Positions 1 to 10,948 of a stretch of 64,000 nt of DNA are shown in pieces. Where the stretch lies: positions 18,788,001 to 18,852,000 of the forward strand of contig CM060732.1 in the NCBI GenBank assembly GCA_030704615.1, read 5' to 3'. The notes below the pieces were generated by a model, which was given only the letters and a program-made list of their open reading frames with translations, had not been told where the DNA came from and made no database searches. The DNA comes from Takakia lepidozioides. Lineage: Eukaryota; Streptophyta; Takakiopsida; Takakiales; Takakiaceae. How positions within the stretch are numbered: position 1 is the stretch's first letter; each line of letters starts with the position of its first letter. Both the position numbers and the translations under genes were made by a program.

Positions 1-1040
1 GACCTGCGCCTTTGAGAAAAGGTGCAATTAGTTTTATTAGTTAAATAGGGCAGTGGGAGTCAAAGGAATCGAACTCTGGTCAAAGTGTCAGGTCAAGCCT
101 AACCTGAAGTTAAGTGGGGGGGGGGGTATGATTGAGGATTAACCGGCATGATTGGTGAGTGCAGTGCCAGGCTCCTAACTGTTGTTGTTATTACAGTGGA
201 CATATAGCACAAAGCAGGGTCTTGGGAGACAGGATTTATTTTCTTTTCTGAAATTTTAAACTGCTGGCTTGGGATGAATGCATGGTTCAAGGGAGACACG
301 CTGAGGATTTGGGTTGTCAAGTCTGAATTCTTTGTTGGCATTGTTGGTCCCTGGGTGTTTTCCGGCTGTGTAATGTATGGGGTCATGATTGGGTGATATT
401 AAGTAGTGAGAGGGTTTTGGGTTTTGAACATGCGGCCCATTCTGTTGGCCATGTTTATTGCATCTGTTGTGCTTATAATAAGGGCAGGAAAGGGCGGTGT
501 ATGAGGGAGGAGTGATGGTACAAAACTCCTGGGTAAAAGCAGAGTTGAGATGTAGCGTTTTGGGCATGCTAGAATGATGGCACGACCCAACAAAGTGGAG
601 GAGCTTTTATCACTAGGTAGTAAATTGCAGCACCAGCACAAGCATAGAAAAATCAAAGCTGGATGGATATAGTTACAGGGATAGGAGTGCTGAGGGAAGT
701 ACGTACCTGGAATGCCAACTGTAGAAGGTTGAAAAGCCTCTCCTGGAGCAGCACCACAGTTTTTTACTTGCTTGGAGGGGGGGAGAGACGGAGTAGAGGG
801 AAAGCAAGGCTGGTCACTTGTACAGTAGCCGCGGGAGGGAGGGAGAGTAAGAGTAAAGCAAAGGGAAGGGGAGAGAGAGCTGGAGTACAATACTACTACA
901 GTAGTGGCGTACGTGTAAGTAGGTGTTGGGGAAAGGGGTGGGCCATGTGTGCGGCCCCGATAGCAGCGCCGCTGCTACTGCTTGGTTGTAGCAAGCTCCC
1001 TCTTTCTCTCTCGAGCCCCACTCCGCACCCCTGTGGGCAT
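1..1040. other. Upstream flank without a recognised gene
   Basis: No convincing coding sequence is visible on either strand. The open frames are short and low in complexity. The stretch holds a short G-run near 115-127 and purine-rich tracts at 775-880. It is taken as the promoter-distal flank of the gene that starts at 1594. Confidence 0.5.
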
Positions 1041-1043
1041 CCC

Positions 1044-1050
1044 TTATAAG
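1044..1050 (+). promoter_or_regulatory. Probable TATA box of the bHLH-MYC_N-domain gene
   Basis: TTATAAG lies about 550 bases upstream of the initiator ATG at 1594, in front of a pyrimidine-rich stretch that would suit a transcription start near 1075-1085. This would give a leader of about 510 bases. No ATG occurs in that leader until 1447, which fits the start site. A 5' UTR intron cannot be excluded. Confidence 0.4.
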
Positions 1051-1446
1051 TCTGTGCTCACCCTCCCTCACTGGGCCGCCACCCAATCTTTGCTCAGCTT
1101 TGTTCGGTGCTGGTGAGCTCTCTCTAGCCCGGCGAGGTTAGATCAGACACATTGTGTGAGGTCCTGCTGCATTGATCCTCAGTCGGCCCACGTAGCGAGA
1201 AACAGACAGAAGTCTCGACTTTTATCATTGGAGCTGCAAGGCTATACAGTTCTGGTGATCTCTTCGACTAGCTGACTATATTTCTAGACCAGAGAGGAAG
1301 AGAGCTTTGAACTGCCAAATCCTCCCACCTGCATTGTTCACTTAAACTGCCTCAAGTGCCCGTTCGCTGTAGGTTGGACACTCTCTGAGCAGAAGTCCTT
1401 CGAAAGAGAGAGATACGTAAGCCACTATCGATAGGAACCTACGTTG

Positions 1447-1495
1447 ATGAGATAACACACGCCTCAGCCCCATCCATGGATTTATGAAGTGCTAG
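1447..1495 (+). promoter_or_regulatory. Cluster of three minimal upstream ORFs
   Basis: Three very short uORFs precede the main start: 1447-1455 (ATG AGA TAA), 1476-1487 (ATG GAT TTA TGA) and 1484-1495 (ATG AAG TGC TAG). The last two overlap through a shared ATGA. They are the only upstream ATGs in the inferred leader. Such uORFs usually lower translation of the main ORF and depend on reinitiation, so translational control is plausible. This assumes the leader is not spliced here. Confidence 0.45.
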
Positions 1496-1593
1496 ACCCT
1501 CGACATTGTGGTATTCTGGAAGGGAGCAATCACACTGGCCAGCAGAGGAGACGGAAAAGGCAGACAGCCTGGGAGGGATCGTACTTGAAAGCG

Positions 1594-4500
1594 ATGGAAA
1601 GACAAGGACTCCCGACGTTGAATCACCTGCTGCAGCACACCTTACGCAGCTTGTGCACAGACTCACAGTGGGTCTACGCCGTTTTCTGGCGCATTCTTCC
1701 CCGTAACTACCCTCCTCCCCAGTGCGTCTCGCTACCTACTTCACCTCCTTGCCTACATCTTCATATGTCGTTCGAGGACATGCTGCATCTCTGTCCTTGT
1801 AATGTGCGAGCTCAGCTCCAGTTTCAGCGGGACCTCTTTCAAATGTAATTGATGGTCATACTGTGCTCATTTGCAACGTAACTTCAGTACCCAACGTTTG
1901 GACTCTCTCTGTCTCTGTCTCTGTCTGTCTGTCTGTCTGTCTCTTTCTCTCTCAATGACTGATCTCCACCCTGCATTGAACAATAAGAAACCTGTCGAGA
2001 CCCGTCTGTCAGATTACCCAGTGTGGTCAGGTACGGCTTCTCAAAGAAATTTAGAGTTGACGATGGTGTTGCTGGTGTGGCCACAGATGGGAGACAGAAG
2101 GGGGAGCAATGGACAGAACCAAAGGAAATAAACGCAACTGGTACATGTCCTTGTCTGAGCCTGCATTGTGGTCTCTCTTTGGATCTTGCACTGAGTCGGC
2201 GTCATTTCACTTCCTCGTTTATCCTCTCCATCCTCTCTCTCTCCCATGATCTTCTGGCTAGCATAAGATCACCAATTATTTATGACAAGAAAACTCCTTA
2301 GGTCCTTCAGCTGTGCAAAGCTGAAGATCGCAACTGTCTTTACTATCCTAATTAGGCACTTGCGATGCTGGCTCCACAGGATTCTTGTCTGGGAGGACGG
2401 TTTCTGCAACTTCTCAGCCTGTCTGGGAGCGGCCAAAGAGGCAAAGGCAGGGAACCACTTCTTAGGGGGTGGGATACATCGTGGCAGCGAGGATGACTCA
2501 GAGGCCATGCATCCTGAGCTCTTCTTTAAAATGTCCCACGAGGTCTACAACTACGGAGAAGGGTGCGTTTTCATCATATCCAGACATCTGCTTGCCTTCT
2601 GCTTCGTATATACTCGATAAGCGTGCCTACTTAGACAGAAATTTGTACACCGGTCCTGTGTTTCATGCTGAAAACCCACTGGCTGTCTTCAAGGCACATT
2701 GTCACTCCATATGCTTAACCTGCTCAAGGAAAGCCTTAAAGGCAGAGACTGACCGGCCCAAGCTCGCTCTTCTCTTGCTCAAAGGATTTTGTATCTGAAA
2801 ACTATCAACCAGCGATTACACACATTTTGATAGAATTTGCAAGTTTGCTGAAAATTCAGAAAGGAGTCGTGATGTCCAGAAGTATGTAAGATTTTACTTC
2901 CCCAGCAGGTAGATCTAGGCAATGCATTGTTGCACGGCTCCCTCAGTGCATTAGTACCCAGATCCTTTGGAGTCAAGACCCCAAGTGCTGAGGTTAGTAT
3001 AAGCTCGAGTCCATGATCAGAGCATGCCTAGAGTGAAGATCATCGAAAATGCACGATAGTCTATTTATGTACTGCCTTCAATGTCGCGGCAATGTCGCCT
3101 GCCTGAGACTGCACTATTGGTGATTGAAAGGAGGTTGTGAAACTGTGTGAAATTATCCGGTGTTCAAAACTCTCTGGGTTGTTATCATGTTTGAATTGCG
3201 TGCATAGCTGCATTGGTGGTTTATGTCAATGAATGAAATGGTGCAGGTTGATGGGGAAGGTAGCAGCGGACAACAGCCACAAGTGGGTCTACCGGGAACC
3301 CATGGAGCATGAGATTAGCTTCTTGTCACCCTGGCATGGGTCTCTCGACCCCGTACGTTGATCTTTCTGATGGCCACTACACCTTTTCTGCATGCTGATT
3401 TAGTCATCTCTAGACCTGTGTGTAATGATACTTCACTCGTCATAGGTATGAATATCATGGTACCTAAGTTTTCTGACTACATAGCATCAATTGCGAATGT
3501 GCCTAGCGTAAGTGACTATGCTGACGTGCTTTGTTGGATTGGGATGGCTGCAGCATCCACGAACATGGGAGGGTCAATTCAAGTCTGGCATTCAGGTCCG
3601 TCCTCAAAAGAATGGTTGTCAAGTTGACGTCGTCTCTGTGAGCATAGTAGAAGTTTTCTTGTACGTACTACGAGACATGCCAAGCTGGGCCAAAAGCTAG
3701 AACGTCTGCACGGTTCTCCTGGAAGATCAGATCGGTTGAACCGCTCAGATCTTCGTGGAGAGGGGCTGATGTGGATGCATTACTGCTCAAACTGTACAAT
3801 TAACGCAAGATCATGTTGTGATTCTGCAGACTATAGCAGTGGTGGCTGTTCAAGAAGGGCTCCTGCAGCTTGGTTCTGTCAAGAAGGTTAGAGCTCTCCC
3901 TACTTTTGCACAATTGATGTGCTGTCTATGTCTCTTGAGCACCTTACGGTGCGCTGTGACCCATGAATAATGTGTTGCCTATGCCCAATTTTTCATCTTT
4001 GTTCGTATCTAGGTGCAGCATTTCTGTGAATAGATCTTATAATAATCAGTCACATTATATGATGGGGTTCAGCTTGTCGGAAGTGTCAAGGCTTTGCAGT
4101 AGTTCAAAGTTTGAAGGCCAGTAGAACACTTACTTACAGGATATATACGCTTGAGGGAAACACATGAGTTCATTCTATCTAAAGCATTGCAGGTCCCTAC
4201 CGTTTTCTTGGGAGCTGGTGCCTCCTGGAAAATAAGTCTTAAAATGCTCAAACTTTGTCGGACTCTGATCAAGTCGGTTTTCTCTCGTGCAGGTAGTTGA
4301 AGACCTCAACTTCGTCATACTTATGCAACGCAAGTTTAACTATTTGCAAAGCATTCCAGGAGTATTCGTTCCTCATCCTACTTCACACAGTAGTAGCAAG
4401 AAAAGGACCCAGAACGGGGAAGGATCTCCACCAACGGACGGAGATCACTGGATCAGCCTGGAAGAAAGACTCATGTCCAACGGGTTGAACCCAAGATCAG

Positions 4501-5351
4501 TCGACCAGTTCCTGTCTCCAAGAACTGGCTTGGATGGATGGCGATCGTCCAGTATAACCACACAAGACACATCAATTCTTGGGATCAAGCGCCCACCAGA
4601 CACAGACACCCCTCTTTCCTTGAACTTCAAGGACTATCCCTACATCTCGTCCGGCAATCTGCAGTCGTATATGACTGGTAGCTATGATGGTCGACCAGAA
4701 TGTCCATCTCCTCCAAAGGCTTTGAATACAGGTCAGTCAAGCCCACAGGGTAGTTGCAGCCCAAGCTTCTCGAATTTGCTTCCATCCATGTCCAGCCTCC
4801 AAGCTCTCTTATCCAAGTTGCCATCAGTCACTTCGAATGAATCCGATGCAGGGCTTGGCTCCCCTATGCAGCAACTCTCACCTTCGCCGCCCAGCAGTGG
4901 CTATGATAGCCCCCCAACAAACTTTTCTGTCAACTGGCCTCAAGTGAGACAGCCCTTGAGCCGGCCTCCCAGCTCTCAGGATCTACCATCAACAGCAGAT
5001 GCAAACGGCCTGTCAGATGTCACAGGAACTGGTGCTACAGCCGCCATGCGGTCCTCAAGAAGTAGTGATCTTTGCAATGGAAGTAGGGCCTCTACGTCGA
5101 ACGGTTCTGCCGGTAGCGCTCCGAGTGATGATCTGTCTGAGGGTTCTGAGCCATCTCAACAGGAGGGAGACTTGCAGCGAGCTGTCTTGTATCAACACAT
5201 CAACCAGTCGAAAGAAATCGCACCTGCACTGAAAGACAAGTTGAGTTCCTTCTTGGACACATTCGATACCCTTTCAGACTTCGGGCTTCATCAGGCTCTT
5301 GAAAACAGCGACAACTACAACTCATTCTTTAGCGAGATATACCGGGATTGA
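1594..5351 (+). CDS. bHLH-MYC_N-domain transcriptional regulator lacking a bHLH (plant family often labelled WNK-related); six exons
   Basis: Exons read as 1594-1721, 2380-2562, 3247-3352, 3554-3595, 3830-3886 and 4293-5351. All introns are GT-AG and the phases match, giving 1575 nt (524 residues). Residues 1-200 form the N-terminal domain shared by MYC/R2R3-MYB-type and LHW-type plant regulators: LRSLCTDSQWVYAVFWRI, then VWEDGFCNF, YGEGLMGKVAADNSHKW, HPRTWEGQFKSGIQTI, EGLLQLGSVKKVVEDL. The last exon encodes a Ser/Pro-rich, probably disordered region with no bHLH helix pair. This matches the plant family long mislabelled 'WNK kinase-related' (Arabidopsis At3g15240/At5g53900 type, from memory); no kinase motif is present. 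The role is presumably nuclear transcriptional regulation. No stops or frameshifts are seen, so the gene is probably active. The ATG at 1594 is chosen because the conserved block starts just after it. Confidence 0.85.
1903..1954 (+). repeat. CT/CTGT microsatellite in intron 1
   Basis: A run of TCTC, TCTG and CTGT units lies inside the first intron of the bHLH-MYC_N-domain gene. It is simple sequence and no function is visible. Confidence 0.8.
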
Positions 5352-8027
5352 CAAAGGAAAATTAAGTACTCATTTAGTGTTCAGACCCTTTCAGCACTGT
5401 TGCTCAATCTTGCTTCTGCGAGTCCTGTAAATTCACATAACTGTAACTTACCTTCCTGGTCCCAGGGTTACCGGGCATTTCGATAGGCTTAGATACCCTG
5501 CCAAAATCTGAAGCGGGGTGCATCCAAAGTGCGGTGGGAACATCAGGATTCATGACACAGTTGATATTAATATGCATTCAAGGAAGGGGCACATCATTTT
5601 GTTCTTTAGATCGGGATCGCATTCTAACAGGTAATGTGTCAAAGTTGGGCTATGGAGGTTGCCAATTATTAGTGCTTTTCTTAGATTAGACCAGTGTGGG
5701 AGAGACCCACATCGGGTCCGTGAAAGGGAGACAGATGGGTTCAGTGTACAGATCAGTAGTTGGGCCCCATCAACCTGGTGAGACGGAAGAAATTGGTGTG
5801 AATGTTTCGTGTGGTGACAGTATTTTGTTCTCGGCATTTTATTTAGTGCGGACTTCTCTTTCATGACGAAGGTCTAGAACCAGTAAAGAGCTGTATGCTA
5901 GCAGATTTTGGATCAGTCTTGTTATCTTCCCTGCACTATTTCCAAACAAGTTTTGTCCGTATTATTCCTCTCTTTCTTGAGCTTTAGTTGCTTTTGAGCT
6001 ATTTGTGGCCAGCCCCTCTCTCTTGTTTGTTTCTTTGCTTTTGGGCTCTTTTTTGGCGGCTCTGGTTTTGTTTCCTCTCTCTTGTTTTTCCCATTGTGTC
6101 CCATAAGCTCTTTGAGCTTGTCCCAGTTCAAGCTCTTTCAGCTTCCCGCGGACGTTGTAAAGTACCATTTCATTTCATTTCTCTCTCTGGACGTTATAAA
6201 GTTTTCGTCATTATCAAAATCTTTCCTCCTCCATGGGCACACCTGCGTGTCTACCTCAAGTGTGTTATGTGGCTCTTTCGACTTACGGTAGACACGCTCT
6301 TTAGTCCGAATGTTTTCACGCCATGCATGCGCGTCAACGGCTCATACCCCGCTTCATAATTAGTTCCGTCACTGAGGGCCTTATCTGGTGATCTCGACTG
6401 TTCATAAGGTTTACAAGTTGGACACAGTAGGCTCGGTGAGGATCCATGAAAGTTTAATCATGAGAACTGTCCAGCTGAAAAATGGGTGATAATGAAGACT
6501 CCGTAGGACACATGACTCAATCAGCAAGTCGGCAGGATTAGTTACTATGGCTTCACCAGGGACATGCTTCTGTCTTTTACCCCCACAACTCAATCTCCCT
6601 TGACTCGAGAATGAAACCTTACTTGGCCTAACTGGCAGTGGAGTTTAGGAACCGACGGAAATTTTTAGTTGTTTATCCAAGCCAATTTTATCCATACACA
6701 CCGACTTTCCTCTGCTCTCGTCCTACTAGTCTACAATAGAGAGGAAGGCATCCTAACCTTACTTGATCCCATGTGACCACGTTCTTGCTAAGAAGTTATG
6801 CCCACCTGCACAGGTATATCAATATTTGATGATCACCGAAAGTGTATTTAATGATCTACAGAGAAGTCTCCTGTAGTTTCCTGGAAGATGAAAAGGGAGA
6901 ACAATTAAATGCAATCAGGCAGACTTCAATATCTCTTGCCAAAGTGGCGGAACCTATTTGTATAGACCAAATCGTAGCCTGAGCTCTGAGCTCTCTTAGC
7001 CTGAGCTCTCGTAGGCAGAGGGCTTGTCGATTCTACAGTAGAAACGCAGTCATACATAATGGGACTGAAACGGAGGCGTAGAAGTCCAGAGACCTGAAGA
7101 GAAATGAAGTTATTCGGGGACCTACAGTGATGGTTGCAGCATAACTTTGCTCTATTTCGTCAGGCAGGGATTTCTGCATGCGAGTTTGCGTGGAAATTAG
7201 GGTATGTACAAAACTTTTTGGTGAGGTAAAGGTGTGCTCTCACGAAGCTCATTGGAGGGTATGGATATGGAGGCCCCTTGCAGCAGTCAAAGAGCTTCAT
7301 TCATTGGAATGCAGCTGCTCTGCCAGATTTTGTCTCGAGAGCTGGCCCGCTGCAAGACTTTAAAGCTAGCGAGTTACAAGTCACAGCCGCCAGAGCTCTC
7401 TTATGTGTCGGAAGTTACAGTGCTGTACTTCTAATTATTCCCTCCTGTGTCGACATGCTTACCCAAGTCCTTGGCTGTAGGTACTCATTGCTCCTGTGCT
7501 ACAAAAGTTAGGTTGTTGTACATTTGTCGACCCGGTATTCCTCCAATGCCCACCCCTGCAGCTTCTTTGCATACTTGGCGCTATTCCCCCTTCTTATCTT
7601 CTTCCAATAGGCTAGGAGCACGCACTGGAGTGGGGGATTGGCCAGATCGAAAAGGAGCATCAAGTAGGTGCAAACTGCAAACTTTGCAGAACGTGACTGA
7701 GAGAGATGGCAACAAGACAAACCCATCAATCGGAAGCACGCAGCGAAAGTCTCTTAAATACTGGACCTCTCTGCTTCTGCCACAAAAGTTGGACAAGATA
7801 AGGTGCATTATTGCTTCACTATCCCTCTTATTACTGCTTGATTGTTCCTAAATATTGTCGTCTCCTTTGTAAATGCTTGCCCCAGAACCATGCTTCGTCT
7901 CATCACCAACCCATGGTCGCCATATTGATGAACTCAATATGAACTTGTGTGTGAGCATGATGACTAAAGCTTTTAAGTCAAATCAAGCAAGAGAGAAAAG
8001 CCATGAGTCTAAGTTACTTGTTGGAAC
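5352..8027. other. 3' flank and intergenic stretch, no gene recognised
   Basis: The first few hundred bases are probably the 3' UTR of the preceding gene. No clear AATAAA was found. Open frames at 5988-6359 and 7178-7851 have no recognisable motif and overlap other frames. A T-rich, CTTTT-rich stretch lies near 5960-6100. Nothing else could be assigned. Confidence 0.45.
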
Positions 8028-9042
8028 GCAAGGGCAATTCAATTGAACTAACCCTAATTTGCAATTCAATTGAATTGTCGGCACACGATTCAATTGAATT
8101 GTAATCTATAATTTTTTAACTTATTTTTGTATATAATATATAATATATATGTACATGTATATATTCAAATTATATTTATACATATATAAGAGTATAAGCT
8201 AAAAATACATGTTGCCCTTCTATTCTTGCCACCCTCAGGCTCAGCGAGAAAGGGAGAGCCAGAGACGGAGACAGATCAGCAGCTTCCTGCGATTCACTGG
8301 CAAAAGAAACATGGCTGGCTCCGAAAAAAACAGACAAAATCAAACATGACAATTGATGAAAGGCTTCCCCTACATCACCATGTAGTCCCCTAACACTAGT
8401 ATCTGGCCAAGGACAAAGAAAACAAAAAATATGTTCATCTTGAGAATTATCAAAAATTTCGATACCCTTACAAAGGTATCATGTTGAAGTTGGGATGTGT
8501 GTTCCATATAAGTTTAATATATCAAACTCTTACACGTTGATACTCTTACATTGGTATCATGTTTGGTATATGTATATAACCATATATTGGCACCAACATC
8601 CACAAAGAGAGACAATCCCGCTTTTACAAGCGCTTCGTGACTTCCTCTCTCTCTCTCTCCCTCTCTCGCTCTCCCCTAGGCTTATCTTGGGCTCAAGCCT
8701 TACACGGGCAAAGGATTGACAGAGGGACAGCAAGAATAGACGGGCAACATGTATTTTTAGCTTATACATGTGTATGTATATATGTATAATTTAAATATAT
8801 ACATATATATTATATTATATTATATACATAAATAAGTTAAAATTTATAGATTACACAATTGAATTGTAGTCAGCAATTCAATTGAATTGCCAACTAGCGA
8901 TTCAATTGAATTGCGAGTTGACAATTCAATTGAATTGTTGACTGCAATTCAATTGAATTGCCAATTCGCAATTCAATTGAATCGTGTGCCGACAATTCAA
9001 TTGAATTGCAAATTAGGGTTAGTTCAATTGAATTGCCCTTGC
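8028..9042. mobile_element. Fold-back / MITE-like element with long inverted arms
   Basis: The left arm (8028 to about 8230) is nearly the reverse complement of the right arm (about 8730 to 9042). Both contain GCAAGGGCAATTCAATTGAA at the outer edge, then AT-rich TATA runs, then the GTTGCCC..CTATTCTTGC block at the inner edge. The right arm is longer because the self-complementary unit CAATTCAATTGAATTG is amplified there (8855-9058, about eight copies). The core (8230-8730) has no transposase, only short GATACC..GGTATC repeats and a CT tract. This is the structure of a non-autonomous inverted-repeat transposon. I could not define a target-site duplication. Confidence 0.7.
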
Positions 9043-9058
9043 AATTCAATTGAATTGC
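8855..9058. repeat. Tandem palindromic AATTCAATTGAATT units
   Basis: About eight close copies of CAATTCAATTGAATTG are separated by 5-12 bases. Each unit is its own reverse complement, so the array can form a series of small hairpins. Two or three copies occur in the left arm at 8034-8102. The unequal copy number between arms suggests slippage expansion after insertion. Confidence 0.8.
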
Positions 9059-10948
9059 ACACTTTTAGGGGGTGATCAAGTGAATTGCGATGCATTTCAC
9101 ATCAAGGCCTTTTTGGAATTCCCTACTCTTCTCTTCAAGTAGCAATATGTATGCATCTACTTGAGGTTGTTGTCATGGTTTCGTTTTATTTGGACCAAGA
9201 AACAAATCTAGATTGTATAGAGCTAGAACGGAAATAATTTTCCCATCCTTTCCCAGGAATGTCCTTTGGATACATAGTATTAAATTGAGTACCGTAGGGG
9301 CCTATGCTCTTCGCCATTACATATCTCACAAATGCTTGTAACAAATGTTTTTTTTTTAAGTTAACAAATTGCGCTGAAATTACCCAATATCTTCAAAAAT
9401 CGTGCCGAAAATCTTCAAAAGTGTTGCTTTGGATGCCAAAATCAGGTTGGCAGCATGTTTTTTTCAGTTTTCCAGGCGTTACCAAGGGCTCGATGGCTTT
9501 CCGTCTCTTGACTCTTATGGTAATCTGCAAACGCTCACCAGAAGGAAAACCCAAAATAACCACTTTGTTAACCTCTCATTCAAGTGGTACAAGACATGTA
9601 ACCACTCTAGCCTAGAGTGATGAAGAACGGTGGCGGCTCTGGACGTAAGTCAGTGGTAAAAGACATAACATGTTACCAATGTTTCGAGTTAGTGACCTCC
9701 AAGTCCACATGTTGTAAATGTACCACTTGATAAATAGACTGATTCCAACTATTTCCATGAAATGCGACGAAGAATTTCCGTCCATGATATTGAACAATAT
9801 CGAGACATGTGTTCATTATCTAATGGGAATTTCAGTATGTAAAAATAGATGTAGTGATAAATGCAATGACCTTACAAACACCTCCATAGGTGACCACTAA
9901 ATTACTCAACGAGTCATAGTTTTTGAATATACTTAATCATCTCTCATTGAGTCATTCTGTACTAATTTCAGCGGATAGCATGGTGGTTAGGCGTCAATGA
10001 TATCATGGCGTGGAGACATAACCGACAAATGGCGGTGCGACACATCATCTGAAATCTAGCTCTAAACGAGATGAGAATGTACCACATCAGCGAAGCTTTG
10101 CATTTGTGGGTTATGGCCTCTTGTATCTATGAAATCCCCAGCGTTGAACAACATGATACCAAGTCTATGAGATAGTGATCTGCCAAGTGATCAGAAAACA
10201 ATCCTACAATTCACATATTCATCCATGTCGTCTTGCATTTTAGTTCCTTCACAGTAACATTTATATGCACAAATAGAAATGACACTCATCTATGTCTTTC
10301 ATGCGGTATTCCGCATGCATCTATTGTTCAAATGTAGACTCTCTGCCCCGAGTTTCAATGTCACTCTCATGCCAAGGGCCCTCTAGATCATCCTCAAGGT
10401 TCTCCTTAGCCTTTAGGCATCCAACACGGCGTTAGACATTGCAACCTTCAAATCAGCTTCATCTGACAATGTCAATTCTTCTGGGCTAATATTCAGGTAC
10501 TTGAAAATCTCTTCTACTATTTTCCACCAAGACTAGCATGTTTAACCAGACAGTCTTGCTTCCAATCTGAATTTTTTTTTTGTTTTATTTATGACACTAA
10601 TATATGTCAGAGTCGTATTAATCAAACTTTGATTCTGGAAAAAAGGGCATGCTAATGGCACGATTTGGATGACACTTGGCCAAAAAGCCATATGTGCCCA
10701 AAAACAGTCATGAAATGAGTCCTTAAAGCCATTTTTTTGCACTACGGTAGTGTTTTTTGGGTGCTCCTTTCTCCACCTCTATGGGACCATACCAGCCCAA
10801 TCTACGTGGATGCACGCAATTTAGAAGGGCCCACTTTACCTCTCTCCCTTGGATCAGCAAGGCCATATACGTCATCAGACACCCTACCTTATGTTTGTAT
10901 ATCTTTTTGTTTCTTCTACTGAATGAATTGTTGTCATGTATATTGCAG
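9043..10948. other. AT-rich stretch without recognised genes
   Basis: No ORF here has a recognisable motif. Near 10806 a half-site GGATGCACGCAATTT resembles one arm of the palindromes found at 13434-13732. The stretch just before 10949 ends in a pyrimidine tract and TTGCAG, which reads as the acceptor of the intron before the ParB-like pseudogene exon. Confidence 0.4.

Noticed and set aside
61-85. GAGTTCGATTCC on the minus strand, like a tRNA B-box
   Set aside because: No T-stem pairing, no A-box at the right distance and no acceptor stem could be drawn.
399-1086. Open frames of 90-163 codons on both strands upstream of the first gene
   Set aside because: Low complexity, mutually overlapping and without motifs. 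The region reads as promoter and leader.
9969-9992. GATAGCATGGTGGTTAGGCG, like a tRNA A-box
   Set aside because: No B-box follows within 60 bases and no cloverleaf can be folded.
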